This document shows, piece by piece, positions 7,898 through 16,809 of a stretch of 64,000 bases of DNA (its first letter is position 1; the number at the start of each line of letters is the position of its first letter). The stretch is from the NCBI GenBank assembly GCA_002431395.1, contig DJEU01000025.1:62001-126000 (forward strand), written 5' to 3'. The DNA is from Lachnoclostridium sp. UBA5890 (GTDB taxonomy: Bacteria; Bacillota; Clostridia; Lachnospirales; Lachnospiraceae). The notes beneath the pieces are model-generated. The model had not been told where the DNA came from and did not search any database. It saw nothing but the letters and a program-made list of their open reading frames with translations. Position numbers and translations under genes: made by a program.

Positions 7898-8929
7898 ATG
7901 GTAGATTATACAACAAGAGAGATGATGGAAGCGATTCGTCTCTCTGTAACGAACAATAACTTTTTGGTGAGAACTTTTTTCCCACGTGTAAAAACACATC
8001 TGGCTGAAAAAATTGAAGTGGATGTAAAAAAAGGTGGACGTAAGATGGCACCTTTTGTATCGCCGCGTCGTGGAGGCAAGGTGGTTACAAGAGAAGGATT
8101 CCATACCAATCAGATCCAAACTCCGAAAGTTGCACCGGAACGTTTGGTAACAACGGACGATGTAACGAAACGTGGTTTTGGTGAGAATGTTTATACGGCG
8201 ATGTCTCCGGAGGAGCGTGAAGATGAACTTTTGGCGCAGGATACTTTGGAGATGCAGGAGATGATTGATCGCAGAGTTGAGTGGATGGCTGCCAAAATTT
8301 TGACGACAGGCGGCTTTGATGTCGTTGACGAAAAAGAGGGCATTGATATCCATGTGGACTATAACTTCACAAACCAGGAAGTTCTTAGCGGCACTGCTAA
8401 ATGGGATAACGAAGCTTCGGATCCCGATGGTGATTTGCTTAAATGGTCTCTTGCGGTAACAAAAGCATCTGGTGTAAAGCCAGATATGTTGTTGTGTGAT
8501 TCGAAGACGATGCGGCTGTATCTGAATCATGCAAAAGTAGTAGCTAAATCCAATGTTTTGAACGTCAATGATACTCGTATTGAGCCGAAAATTATTGATC
8601 CAAACGTGACGTTCCATGGGCGGATTGCAAGCCTTGGCTTAGATCTCTATTCTTATGATGAGTGGATTGACGATGAAAGCAATCCAGGCATGCAGGTACT
8701 GCCGTACGGAACGGTTATGTTGGCAAATAGTAATGGAGTTGGAACGGTTCACTACGGCGCAGTAACGCAGACAGAACAGGGACAGGGATTTGTCACCTAC
8801 GAAGCCCAGTCTGTTCCAAAGCATATCGTGGACGAAAATAACGACATCGAAAAGTTGCGTATGACATCCAGACCACTCCCGGCTCCGGATGATGTAGATA
8901 GCTGGGCTATCTTAGTCGTAGCATCGTAG
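7898..8929 (+). CDS. Major capsid protein (lambda GpE family)
   Basis: 343 residues, the length of lambda-type E proteins. Family features include the N-terminal YTTREMMEAI, the conserved FPRVKTH and the late DSWAILVVAS tail. AAAGGAGGT lies 11 bases upstream, giving strong translation. It sits directly after the decoration gene. Confidence 0.92.
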   Translation: MVDYTTREMMEAIRLSVTNNNFLVRTFFPRVKTHLAEKIEVDVKKGGRKMAPFVSPRRGGKVVTREGFHTNQIQTPKVAPERLVTTDDVTKRGFGENVYTAMSPEEREDELLAQDTLEMQEMIDRRVEWMAAKILTTGGFDVVDEKEGIDIHVDYNFTNQEVLSGTAKWDNEASDPDGDLLKWSLAVTKASGVKPDMLLCDSKTMRLYLNHAKVVAKSNVLNVNDTRIEPKIIDPNVTFHGRIASLGLDLYSYDEWIDDESNPGMQVLPYGTVMLANSNGVGTVHYGAVTQTEQGQGFVTYEAQSVPKHIVDENNDIEKLRMTSRPLPAPDDVDSWAILVVAS

Positions 8930-8941
8930 GAGGTGTCAGTT

Positions 8942-9298
8942 ATGATATATAAAGTACGAACGCACATCACAACCTCGACAAAAACATATCATCCCGGAGA
9001 GATTCTTGGAGATGAGTTTACCCCGGAAGAAATTGAAAGATTTGTTTCCTGCCGTGCAATCTGCCCGGTAGGAAATGAACCGGTGTCAGATTCTGACACA
9101 GCGGGACAGGAATCTTCCGAAACGGATGAGGATGATAAGATTGATTTGCTTGGAGAAGAGGAACTGAAAAAGTTATCCAACAAAAAAGCCATCATGCAGT
9201 ACGCGGAATCTATCGGTATGGATCCGATGGATGAGGCAATGACACGTCCGGAGATGATTGATAAAGTACTGGCCTATCAGGAAGAGGTTTTTGAATAA
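8942..9298 (+). CDS. Head-tail region protein (GpFI-like)
   Basis: 118 residues. An N-terminal segment (YKVRTHITTSTKTYHPGEIL) is followed by an acidic Ser/Asp/Glu-rich linker and a C-terminal helical part with LSNKKAIMQYAESIG, like the SAP/HeH-type DNA-binding motifs seen in small head or packaging proteins. ATG 8942 is set by AGGAGG eight bases upstream. The linker contains a perfect copy of the dispersed palindrome (9083-9099), read as VSDSDT, in a region with little sequence constraint. Confidence 0.6.
   Translation: MIYKVRTHITTSTKTYHPGEILGDEFTPEEIERFVSCRAICPVGNEPVSDSDTAGQESSETDEDDKIDLLGEEELKKLSNKKAIMQYAESIGMDPMDEAMTRPEMIDKVLAYQEEVFE
9083..9099. repeat. Dispersed prophage palindrome, copy 2
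   Basis: Perfect GTGTCAGATTCTGACAC inside a coding sequence. No terminator function is possible here, which argues for a DNA-binding role. Confidence 0.75.
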
Positions 9299-9630
9299 TG
9301 ACATTCAAAGACCTCCAAAGACAGGATATCCTTGACATTTTTATCAATCCGGATGAGTTCGGCGAAGTGCATGAGGTGAATGGAAGAAAAGTGGCGATCG
9401 TTTTGGACGATTTTGAACTTCTAAAACGCGAGAAGTATCGGCACGGAGATACGAATGAAAAAGCCGGAATGGGAGTCAAACGTGGTTTGATGTATATTAA
9501 AGCAGCAGACTACGGCAGACTTCCTGTGTCTGGAAGAAAAATGACGATTGATAATCAGGCATTCGAGGTGGAGGATGCAGTGAATGAAAGCGGTGTGTAT
9601 TCCATTCATATAAGGACGGTGAAGCAGTAA
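9298..9630 (+). CDS. Head-tail joining protein (GpFII-like)
   Basis: 110 residues, beta-rich, with RKMTIDNQAFEVEDAVNESGVYSI at the C-terminus, a pattern common to phage head-tail attachment proteins that position between capsid and tail. Its start overlaps the stop of the previous gene by one base, and its stop overlaps the next start. Confidence 0.65.
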   Translation: MTFKDLQRQDILDIFINPDEFGEVHEVNGRKVAIVLDDFELLKREKYRHGDTNEKAGMGVKRGLMYIKAADYGRLPVSGRKMTIDNQAFEVEDAVNESGVYSIHIRTVKQ

Positions 9631-10235
9631 TGGGCGAAAGTATTGAAGTACGTCTTGACGGCATGGAGGAGTTGAGGCGTAATTTTTCTAAATTACGGGT
9701 ATCTGCTCCGGGAGTTGTCCGACTTGCGGTCAACGAGACAGCAATCAAAGCCAGACAGGATTTGTACGAAAAAGCAGATAGTACATACAAGGTTAAAAAG
9801 ACAAAATTCAATAAATCGCTCAAAATCACAAAAGCATCAAACAGTACTTTGACGGCCATTATCAGTACAAAAGGACGTCCGTTGGCATTAGCAGCTTTTG
9901 ATTATCGCCGGCATACAAAAGGTGGCCGTGCGGCAATGGCACATCAGTTGCAGACTACAAGACCGGTTCAGTTAGGTGAACCGGGGCATCGTGCGTTTGT
10001 GGCAAGAATGCCAAATGCAAATGGAGCAGATCATCTTGGCATTTTCGTTCGTGTGAAAGGAACTCAGATGGATGATAAGCCCAAGGAACAAGTTAGAGAG
10101 TTCTTTGGTTCCGGTGTTCCGGTTATGATCGGCGGAGAGCGTGTTTATGGATCTTTGCAAGGGAAGATTGAGGATCAGTTAAAGTATGCACTCCGAAGAC
10201 ACGCGGAACGCGTACTAAGATCAATGGAGGGTTAA
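9630..10235 (+). CDS. Minor tail protein Z-like
   Basis: 201 residues, basic. It begins with EVRLDGMEELRRNF and carries VKKTKFNKSLKI and the AFVARMP region seen in prophage minor tail protein GpZ. In lambda, Z acts at the head-proximal end of the tail. Its presence next to a contractile tail module is common in clostridial hybrid phages. The start is a TAATG overlap with the previous gene. Confidence 0.75.
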   Translation: MGESIEVRLDGMEELRRNFSKLRVSAPGVVRLAVNETAIKARQDLYEKADSTYKVKKTKFNKSLKITKASNSTLTAIISTKGRPLALAAFDYRRHTKGGRAAMAHQLQTTRPVQLGEPGHRAFVARMPNANGADHLGIFVRVKGTQMDDKPKEQVREFFGSGVPVMIGGERVYGSLQGKIEDQLKYALRRHAERVLRSMEG

Positions 10236-10757
10236 ATGTTTACGAATCACTCGTTGCTGGAAACTTTGGTGGAAATATGCAAAGATATTTTCCAGGAAGA
10301 AAGATTTCCGGATTCCCAGAAAAAAGGAAACCTGACTAAATTGAACATCTATCAGCAGAGCATACCGGTCTTAAACTCACAGCAATATAATGAGACGCAG
10401 GAAGAATTAGAGAGCGGTCTGCTCAATGATGTTTCAGACATTATTCCCTTCCCTTATTTGATTGTTGATCTAAATGAGGGAAGTTTTAGCGTGGAAAATA
10501 GTCCGGGTAAGACATCCGTAAGTATTTGGATTGGTATTTATGATGATGGCAAACTGCGGAACGGCGGCTTGTACGTCTTGCATGCTATCCAAAAGATTGG
10601 AGAGTACTTTCAAAAGAATCCGGCATTTGCCGGCTATGAAGTGCTTGATACAATCAAGTGGGTTACGGACAACGAAGAGAATTACTACTTTGGTGTCGTA
10701 TCAATGGATGTTAAAATACCTGGTGTAGAAAGAGAGGAAAGTGACAGGCTATGTTAA
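10236..10757 (+). CDS. Tail completion/terminator-like protein
   Basis: 173 residues. The order (after GpZ, before the sheath) and features such as VSIWIGIYDDGKLRNGGLY and VVSMDVKIPG fit tail-terminator-type proteins that cap the head-proximal tail end. Specific homology cannot be asserted from sequence alone. The next gene starts inside its last codons (seven-base overlap). Confidence 0.55.
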   Translation: MFTNHSLLETLVEICKDIFQEERFPDSQKKGNLTKLNIYQQSIPVLNSQQYNETQEELESGLLNDVSDIIPFPYLIVDLNEGSFSVENSPGKTSVSIWIGIYDDGKLRNGGLYVLHAIQKIGEYFQKNPAFAGYEVLDTIKWVTDNEENYYFGVVSMDVKIPGVEREESDRLC

Positions 10758-11068
10758 AAGAAAACAATGAAACCAAAAAGGCAACGGCAAAGTCGCCGGC
10801 CGGAAAAAAGGCGACAGGGAATGCAGTATCTATTCCGGTAATGTATGTGGGTTCCAGCATTGTCGGAATTGTTTCTCACGGAGATATCTTCAAAGATGGT
10901 CTCCCTGGGTGCGTGAAAAATGCCATTAAAAAACAGAACGCGGTCGAATCCCTGATTGTTCCAATTACAAGAGCAGGAGATGCTTTAAAGGAAGTTAAAG
11001 AAAAGGGAAGCCGTCTGTACTGCATCAATGAAGAAGTGCAGAAAAACTTTGAAGCGAAAGGAGAATAG
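10751..11068 (+). CDS. Tail-module protein of unknown function
   Basis: 105 residues. The N-terminus is lysine- and alanine-rich and unstructured, followed by a compact domain beginning SIPVMYVGSSIVGIV. It lies between the putative tail terminator and the sheath, coupled to both. I do not recognise a family. A small structural tail or neck role is likely from context. Confidence 0.6.
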   Translation: MLKENNETKKATAKSPAGKKATGNAVSIPVMYVGSSIVGIVSHGDIFKDGLPGCVKNAIKKQNAVESLIVPITRAGDALKEVKEKGSRLYCINEEVQKNFEAKGE

Positions 11069-11073
11069 TTGTT

Positions 11074-12519
11074 ATGTATTATCATGGAGTTCGAACAGAA
11101 GAGAAAGCTACATCGATGCCAACTGTGGCAGTGGTATCCTCCGGATTGCAGGTGGTTATCGGTACCGCACCAGTACATATTCTGGAAAATCCGGAAAAGG
11201 TAACCAATGTACCGGTACTTGTTGAAGATTATGAAGACGCGGTAAAAAAAATCGGGTATAGCGACGATTTTGACAAATATACTATTTGTCAGAGTGTGAG
11301 CGCAAACTTTGAGCTTTTACAGACATCGCCAATTGTATGCATCAACGTGTTGGATGTAACCAAAAACAAAAAAGCGATGGATGAGATTTCTTGGGATACG
11401 ACGGCAAAAAAAGAATATACATTCGATAGCTCGGACGTAATCTTGAAGAGTATCGTTGTAAAAAAAGAAAGTGATGCGTTGGTGCGTGGCACAGATTATC
11501 TTCTGAATGTCGGAGATGATTTAAGAATCACAATTACGATTATCAATGAGACAGTGACAGGGACGCTTACGATCACGGCCGATCAGGTATCTTATGAGGC
11601 AGATGACATGGCTTTGCAGGTTATTGGTGGATATTCCGCGGAAACAGGCAAGAATAGCGGTATCTCGTGCGTCAACGATGTGTTTCCCAAATTGCAGCAG
11701 GTGCCGGGACAGATTTTGGCACCAGGTTACAGCCAAAAGAAAGAGGTGGCGGTAGCCTTGTCTGTGGCAGCAGTCAATATTAGCGACGAGTTTAACGCAC
11801 AGGCACTTGTAGATCTGGATACAACATCAATTAAAAAAGTGGAAGATGTACCGGACGCAAAAGAGACTCTTGGAATCACTTCTTCACAGACCACAATCCT
11901 TTGGCCTATGGTTAAAGTGAGTGGTAAAACCTATGCGTATTCTGCATATATGGCAGCTTTATGTGTAAAGAATGATGAAGATAATGATGGAATCCCATCG
12001 GTATCTCCATCTAATCTGTCGATGAATATTTCTGCGATGGTCTTACAGGATGGTACAGAAGTGATTCTTGATAAAAAGCGCGCAAATAATTATTGCAACG
12101 CCATCGGTGTTGTTACGGCAATCAATTATGCCGGCTGGAAAAACTGGGGAAATAATACAGCCGCTTATCCAAATGTGACGGATCCGAAAGATCGCTGGAT
12201 CTGCGTACGAAGATTCATGTCGTACTATCGCAATCGACTGCTTTTAACTTATGCAGAAAAGGTTGACAGACCGACAGATCCACGTCAGGTGCAGGCAATC
12301 TGCGATTCGGAGAACATCTGGTTTAATTCGATGAAGATCGATTATCGTATTGCTGGCGGACGTATTGAATATCTTGAAAAAGATAACACAACAGAAGATA
12401 TTTTGAATGGAAAGGTTACTTTCCGTATTTATTTGGCGACCTATCTGCCAAGTGAAGATATCCGGTTTATTGTAGAATTTGATCCAACAATTTTGAAAGA
12501 AGCACTGGGAGGTGAATAA
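11074..12519 (+). CDS. Contractile tail sheath protein
   Basis: 481 residues, the size of FI-family sheath proteins. The N-terminus (MYYHGVRTEEKATSMP) and the C-terminal domain with RFMSYYRNRLLLTYAEKVDRPTD and RIYLATYLPSEDI are typical. It forms the sheath around the tail tube and marks the phage as myovirus-like. The ribosome site AAAGGAG is present, and the tube gene follows after two bases. Confidence 0.92.
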   Translation: MYYHGVRTEEKATSMPTVAVVSSGLQVVIGTAPVHILENPEKVTNVPVLVEDYEDAVKKIGYSDDFDKYTICQSVSANFELLQTSPIVCINVLDVTKNKKAMDEISWDTTAKKEYTFDSSDVILKSIVVKKESDALVRGTDYLLNVGDDLRITITIINETVTGTLTITADQVSYEADDMALQVIGGYSAETGKNSGISCVNDVFPKLQQVPGQILAPGYSQKKEVAVALSVAAVNISDEFNAQALVDLDTTSIKKVEDVPDAKETLGITSSQTTILWPMVKVSGKTYAYSAYMAALCVKNDEDNDGIPSVSPSNLSMNISAMVLQDGTEVILDKKRANNYCNAIGVVTAINYAGWKNWGNNTAAYPNVTDPKDRWICVRRFMSYYRNRLLLTYAEKVDRPTDPRQVQAICDSENIWFNSMKIDYRIAGGRIEYLEKDNTTEDILNGKVTFRIYLATYLPSEDIRFIVEFDPTILKEALGGE

Positions 12520-12521
12520 CA

Positions 12522-13046
12522 ATGAATAAGATTCCTGAAGTAATTAATAATTATAACGTTTATGGTGGAGCATCTGAGGAAAAACTTATCGGAATCAGTG
12601 GTGAAATCACACTTCCAAGCTTCGACATGACAACCCACACCATGACAGGAGCTGGGATTTTGGGCGAAATTGAAAACCCTGTGGTCGGACAGTTTAAGAG
12701 TACGGACATAGAGATCCCATTCCGCATGATCTGCGATCAAGCATTTAGCTTGATGAGAACTGATCAGCCAATGAATCTTACAATCCGTGGATCGCAGCAA
12801 TATACGGATGCAGAATCTGGAGCAACATCCTTTACGCAAGTTCGTGTTGTGATTCGAGGTAAGTGCAAGGGATTCGAAGGTGGCAAGATGAAGATAGCCG
12901 AGGAAACGGACACGAAAGTGAAAGCAGAACTTTGGTATATCTTGATTGAAGTAGGTGGAAAGACACTGCTTGAACTCGATAAATTGAACTCCGTCTATGT
13001 GGTAGATGGTGTGGACATGCTTGCCGAAGTGAATAAATACTGTTAA
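12522..13046 (+). CDS. Tail tube protein (P2 FII-like)
   Basis: 174 residues, the family length. It starts MNKIPEVINNYNVYGG and contains GISGEITLPSF and LWYILIEVGGKTLLELDKLN, both matching P2 FII-type major tube proteins. It is made with the sheath (GGGAGGTG before the start) and is followed by a hairpin terminator that would set a high sheath/tube dose. Confidence 0.92.
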   Translation: MNKIPEVINNYNVYGGASEEKLIGISGEITLPSFDMTTHTMTGAGILGEIENPVVGQFKSTDIEIPFRMICDQAFSLMRTDQPMNLTIRGSQQYTDAESGATSFTQVRVVIRGKCKGFEGGKMKIAEETDTKVKAELWYILIEVGGKTLLELDKLNSVYVVDGVDMLAEVNKYC

Positions 13047-13063
13047 AAAGTAGTTGGTTTAGG

Positions 13064-13088
13064 CGCAGGAGAAATCCTGCGTCTTTTT
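13064..13088 (+). terminator. Terminator after tail tube gene
   Basis: CGCAGGA, GAAA loop, TCCTGCG, then TTTTT. A stable stem inside the late operon suggests partial termination that lowers expression of the downstream tail genes. Confidence 0.75.
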
Positions 13089-13105
13089 AAATGGAGGATA
13101 GAATC

Positions 13106-13399
13106 TTGAATAAATTGAATGTGAAACTTAGAAAACCTTTTTCGTTTGAGGGAAAAGAGTATACCGATGTGGATTTGTCGGGGCTGGAAAATTTGACCGG
13201 ACGTGATATGGAGGAAATTGAGAAAACGTTAAGCCGGGAAAATCTGGATACGATCAATGCCGAATTGACACTTCATGGAACGATGATGTATGCAGCGCGT
13301 GCAACCGGAAAGCCAATTGAATTTTTCCAGGCATTGCCTGCGGTTGACTGCCGCCGCATCAAAAATACGGTGATTAATTTTTTTATGATGGCCGTTTGA
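13106..13399 (+). CDS. Tail assembly chaperone (GpE-like), short form
   Basis: 97 residues from TTG 13106. GGAGG lies eight bases before this TTG, while the in-frame ATG at 13091 overlaps that ribosome site and has none of its own. It contains RKPFSFEGKEYTDVDLSGLENLTGRD, characteristic of small tail assembly chaperones in contractile-tailed phages. It ends shortly after a slippery run at 13378, and a longer fused product is encoded by a -1 shift. Confidence 0.8.
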   Translation: MNKLNVKLRKPFSFEGKEYTDVDLSGLENLTGRDMEEIEKTLSRENLDTINAELTLHGTMMYAARATGKPIEFFQALPAVDCRRIKNTVINFFMMAV

Positions 13400-13536
13400 T
13401 ACGACAGCGAGGAGAGATATTAAATCTCTGTGTCTGGTTGAGTATCAAATTAAGTACAAGTTTGGAATACCTGATGGCACTGCCGGTGACAAAACTTGTA
13501 GAGATTGAGAGGGAGGTCGAGAAGTACAGTGGCTAA
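13106..13536 (+). CDS. Tail assembly chaperone, -1 frameshift product (GpE')
   Basis: A -1 slip at T TTT TTT (13378-13384) joins 13106-13384 to 13384-13536. The extension adds about 50 residues after the slip, beginning YDGRLIRQRGEILNLCVW and ending LMALPVTKLVEIEREVEKYS, with stop at 13534-13536. This has clear protein character and resembles the tail-chaperone extensions of P2 E+E' and lambda G-T. The stop overlaps the tape-measure start (GTG 13529), so translation may couple. The shift efficiency is unknown. Confidence 0.75.
13378..13384 (+). other. Programmed -1 frameshift slippery site
   Basis: T TTT TTT in the zero frame (preceding codon AAT), 12 bases before the zero-frame stop. The same class of heptamer is used in P2-like E/E' genes. 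Confidence 0.75.
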
Positions 13537-16500
13537 AGATACCGAATTGAAAATCAAAATAAGCGGCAAAGTCGACCCCTCGCTGAAAGCTGCTTGCGAC
13601 AAGACAACAGCCTCCTTGCAGCGGTCGTATACCAAGATGAAAAATACGACAAAAATTGCCGCCGCCGCGATTGCCGGAGCAGGCGCAATGGCGTTGAAGA
13701 AGTCAATTGATATCGGTTCTGAATTTGAAGCACAGATGTCAACAGTCGGAGCGATTGCCAATGCCAACGAGAGTGACATGGTACGTCTGACAGACAAGGC
13801 GAAAGAAATGGGTGCTACAACCAAATTTACCGCCGTAGAGTCCGGACAGGCGTTTGAGTACATGGCAATGGCTGGTTGGAAGACAAACCAGATGTTAAAT
13901 GGTATCTCTGGAATCATGTCGCTTGCGGCAGCATCCGGAGAAGACCTTGGAACGACTTCTGATATCGTGACAGATGCACTGACTGCTTTTGGCTTGAAAG
14001 CAAAAGATTCTGCACACTTTTCCGATGTGTTAGCACAGGCATCTGCAAGTGCGAACACCAATGTAAGCATGCTGGGAGAGTCCTTCAAGTATGTGGCTCC
14101 TGTAGCAGGATCTATGGGATACAGTATAGAAGATACTTCGCTTGCTTTAGGATTGATGGCAAATGCCAGTGTAAAGAGTTCTATAGCCGGACGATCATTA
14201 AAGACTGCAATTGCCAACATGGCAGCGCCGACGGACAAGATGGCTGCGACCATGAAAAAATACAATATCAGTCTGAAAGATAGTGATGGTGGTACCAAGA
14301 GCCTTAAAAGCACGATAGATAATATCCGTGAAAGTCTGGGAAAGATCGATGACAAGAAAGAGCGTGCCGCAGCTATTAAAAATATCTTTGGTAAAGATGC
14401 TTTGGCTGGCATGAGTGCCATTATAACGGCATCGGAAAAAGATTATGATAAGCTGACGAAGGCAATTTACAACTGCGATGGAGCTGCGGAAAAGATGGCA
14501 AATCGTAAGATGGACAACCTTAAGGGGGATATGGATCTCCTGACTTCTGCTTTAGAGACGAAAGCCATCAATATCTATGAATTGACATCTGGCCCGCTTC
14601 GCGAAGTAACGCAAGATCTTACCGACTGGGTAGAGGAATTTGACGTAAACTCTGCCGCGCAGAAACTGGAGGATTTTGGATCATCAGTCATGAATGTAGC
14701 GGAACCACTTTTGAATGTGGGCGAGTGGCTGCTTGATCATCCGGATGTGGCAGTAACCGCCATCAGCGGCGTAGCGGGTGTGTTGACTGCATCCAATATA
14801 GCCGGGCATATCAGTAACATTACAGCCTCTGTAAAAACATTGAATTTGGCTTTAAAAGCGAATCCAATCCTATTTGGTGGAATTGCTGTGGCGGGAATTA
14901 TTACTGGCCTAGGTGTAGCGGCATATAAGGCAGCAGAAGACGCAAAAGAAGCAAGTCTTGATGAACACTTTGGCAACATTGCTTTTTCCATGGATCAATT
15001 AAACGATGCAGCAGATCGTATCATTGGAACAGATAAATTGCAAGCGGTTAGTGAATTGCTATCTTCAACCAAAGTATCAGATGGATTCTTAAAGCAAATG
15101 CAAAAGGCAGCCAATGAGGTCAAGAAGATGGACTGGAAGGTATCTGCCGGCTTGGAGATTTCAGATGAAGATATCAGTGATTATAAAAGCAACGTAGAAT
15201 CCTATGTAAAATCTGCTCAGGACTATATTAGTAACCAAGGTTATACAGTTAATATTGCTACAAATCTTTTATATGACGATGAGGATAAGAAAAACAAACT
15301 GCTTAAAGACAACAACTCTTTTTATAACGGATTGGATCAGGAAGCGAAAAAACTTTCGGATAAAATCAGCAAACGGCTGAAAAAGGCTGTCAAAGATGGA
15401 ATGACACCGGATTTGCAGGAAGAGGTTAATGGATTGCTTCAACAGTTGTCTGATATAACCAATACAATCTCACAAGCGGAAAGTGATGCCAAGTGGGATA
15501 CGCTCTCTGCGGAATTTTCGGGAAAAGAGATGACTGCGGATTCCTTTGATAAAATGCAGTCTGCAATCAATACGAACATTGATGAGATTAAAGAAGGCGC
15601 GCAGGAAGCATTGGAAACCGCAAATACAAATACAAATGCAAAGTATCTTCGTGGCAAAATTACCGAAGAGGAAATGAAGAAAGAAAAAGAATCCAATGCG
15701 GAGGCATACAACAAAACCATAAGTGATGCCAAAAATAAAGGGGCAGAGTTTATGTATAACACGCTTATGGATACATATGGGCGAGATATCAAGTGGAAAA
15801 ATTATGGGGATGGAAATGGGACTGCGATTTCAGAGCTGGTTGAAAAGATGCTTCCTTCTATGGCGGGAACAGAATATGAAGCAAAACTCAAAACAATTGA
15901 CAAAGCTGCTTCAGCACATAGTTCATATAACTTAGGAACTTGGCTTCATATAGATTCTGAGGTATCAGCGGAATCCCCTGCAGCTGAACTTGCAAAGAAA
16001 TATTTAGATACAAAGGACTTTGCAAACTTAGACTTGGCAACCCCTCTTTCGAAGTCATCGAAAAAAGGGGGGAAGGCGGCAGCTACAACGATAAAAGATA
16101 CTGTCAAGACAGAATTGAATTCGGGTGTTTCTGCTACGATGCCTGTTAATATCAAAGGTAACTATACAGTATCATCAGATGAAAATTTGGTAAAAAAGGA
16201 CACATCAAATGGTGCTGTGGCGAAAAATTCTGTAAAGGTACCAGGCCATGCCACCGGAACAATTAGTACCAAAGAGCATCTTGCTATGGTATCCGAAAAG
16301 AACAAAGCCGAAGCCATTATCCCGCTGGATGGATCCAAACGGTCAAGATCTCTGTATCGTGAAACTGGCCGACTTTTAGGAGAAGGACAGGGGCAGTCGT
16401 CCTCGGTATTTGCACCGCAAATCCATATTACGATATCCGGATCTGCATCGAATCAGGATGCTGAAAAGATACGAAAGATTGTTGAGAAGCAAGTAGAAGC

Positions 16501-16552
16501 ATCTTATCAAAAGATGGTTAAGAAAAACAAACGCTTGAACATGAGAGGATGA
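13529..16552 (+). CDS. Tail tape measure protein
   Basis: 1,007 residues from GTG 13529. The TP901-type core (about residues 65-330, AQMSTVGAIANANESDMVRL and SGQAFEYMAMAGWKTNQML) is followed by hydrophobic alanine- and glycine-rich segments (about 400-470), long coiled coils and a C-terminal segment ending in VEASYQKMVKKNKRLNMRG. It sets tail length and may form the injection channel. The GTG start lies after GGAGGT and overlaps the E' stop. Confidence 0.92.
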   Translation: MAKDTELKIKISGKVDPSLKAACDKTTASLQRSYTKMKNTTKIAAAAIAGAGAMALKKSIDIGSEFEAQMSTVGAIANANESDMVRLTDKAKEMGATTKFTAVESGQAFEYMAMAGWKTNQMLNGISGIMSLAAASGEDLGTTSDIVTDALTAFGLKAKDSAHFSDVLAQASASANTNVSMLGESFKYVAPVAGSMGYSIEDTSLALGLMANASVKSSIAGRSLKTAIANMAAPTDKMAATMKKYNISLKDSDGGTKSLKSTIDNIRESLGKIDDKKERAAAIKNIFGKDALAGMSAIITASEKDYDKLTKAIYNCDGAAEKMANRKMDNLKGDMDLLTSALETKAINIYELTSGPLREVTQDLTDWVEEFDVNSAAQKLEDFGSSVMNVAEPLLNVGEWLLDHPDVAVTAISGVAGVLTASNIAGHISNITASVKTLNLALKANPILFGGIAVAGIITGLGVAAYKAAEDAKEASLDEHFGNIAFSMDQLNDAADRIIGTDKLQAVSELLSSTKVSDGFLKQMQKAANEVKKMDWKVSAGLEISDEDISDYKSNVESYVKSAQDYISNQGYTVNIATNLLYDDEDKKNKLLKDNNSFYNGLDQEAKKLSDKISKRLKKAVKDGMTPDLQEEVNGLLQQLSDITNTISQAESDAKWDTLSAEFSGKEMTADSFDKMQSAINTNIDEIKEGAQEALETANTNTNAKYLRGKITEEEMKKEKESNAEAYNKTISDAKNKGAEFMYNTLMDTYGRDIKWKNYGDGNGTAISELVEKMLPSMAGTEYEAKLKTIDKAASAHSSYNLGTWLHIDSEVSAESPAAELAKKYLDTKDFANLDLATPLSKSSKKGGKAAATTIKDTVKTELNSGVSATMPVNIKGNYTVSSDENLVKKDTSNGAVAKNSVKVPGHATGTISTKEHLAMVSEKNKAEAIIPLDGSKRSRSLYRETGRLLGEGQGQSSSVFAPQIHITISGSASNQDAEKIRKIVEKQVEASYQKMVKKNKRLNMRG

Positions 16553-16557
16553 TAGAA

Positions 16558-16809
16558 ATGGAGTATCAGACCAAAGCAGGAGATACATGGGACAGCATTG
16601 CTTATGAACAGCTGGGAAGCGAAAAGTATATGGGATTGTTGATGGAGGCAAATCCAGAACTTATTGCTTACGTTGTTTTTGACTCAGGGATTTCTATACA
16701 GATTCCTGAGATTCCAAAAGAAGATGTAGCAGATTCCGCATTATGGAAAGATGACGACATCGATGATGAGACAGAACTGGAAGAATTTGAGGAAGAGGAG
16801 GACGAGTGA
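16558..16809 (+). CDS. Tail protein X-like (LysM)
   Basis: 83 residues. Residues 1-60 form a LysM fold (YQTKAGDTWDSIAYEQLGSE ... IQIPEIP), as in P2 gpX, which helps attach the tape measure/hub to the baseplate. The C-terminus is very acidic. ATG 16558 fits the AGAGG site; ATG 16549 lies too close. Its stop overlaps the next start. Confidence 0.8.
   Translation: MEYQTKAGDTWDSIAYEQLGSEKYMGLLMEANPELIAYVVFDSGISIQIPEIPKEDVADSALWKDDDIDDETELEEFEEEEDE

Noticed and set aside
13743..13810. GTCTGACAGAC near 13780-13792 as another palindrome copy
   Set aside because: It shares letters but not the order of the consensus and lacks the GTGTCAGA arm. Likewise the half match at 7832-7847 lacks the second arm.
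13450..14421. 323-residue minus-strand frame opposite the tape measure gene
   Set aside because: A shadow of the alanine- and serine-rich tape measure codons; no ribosome site and it would overlap an intact gene fully.
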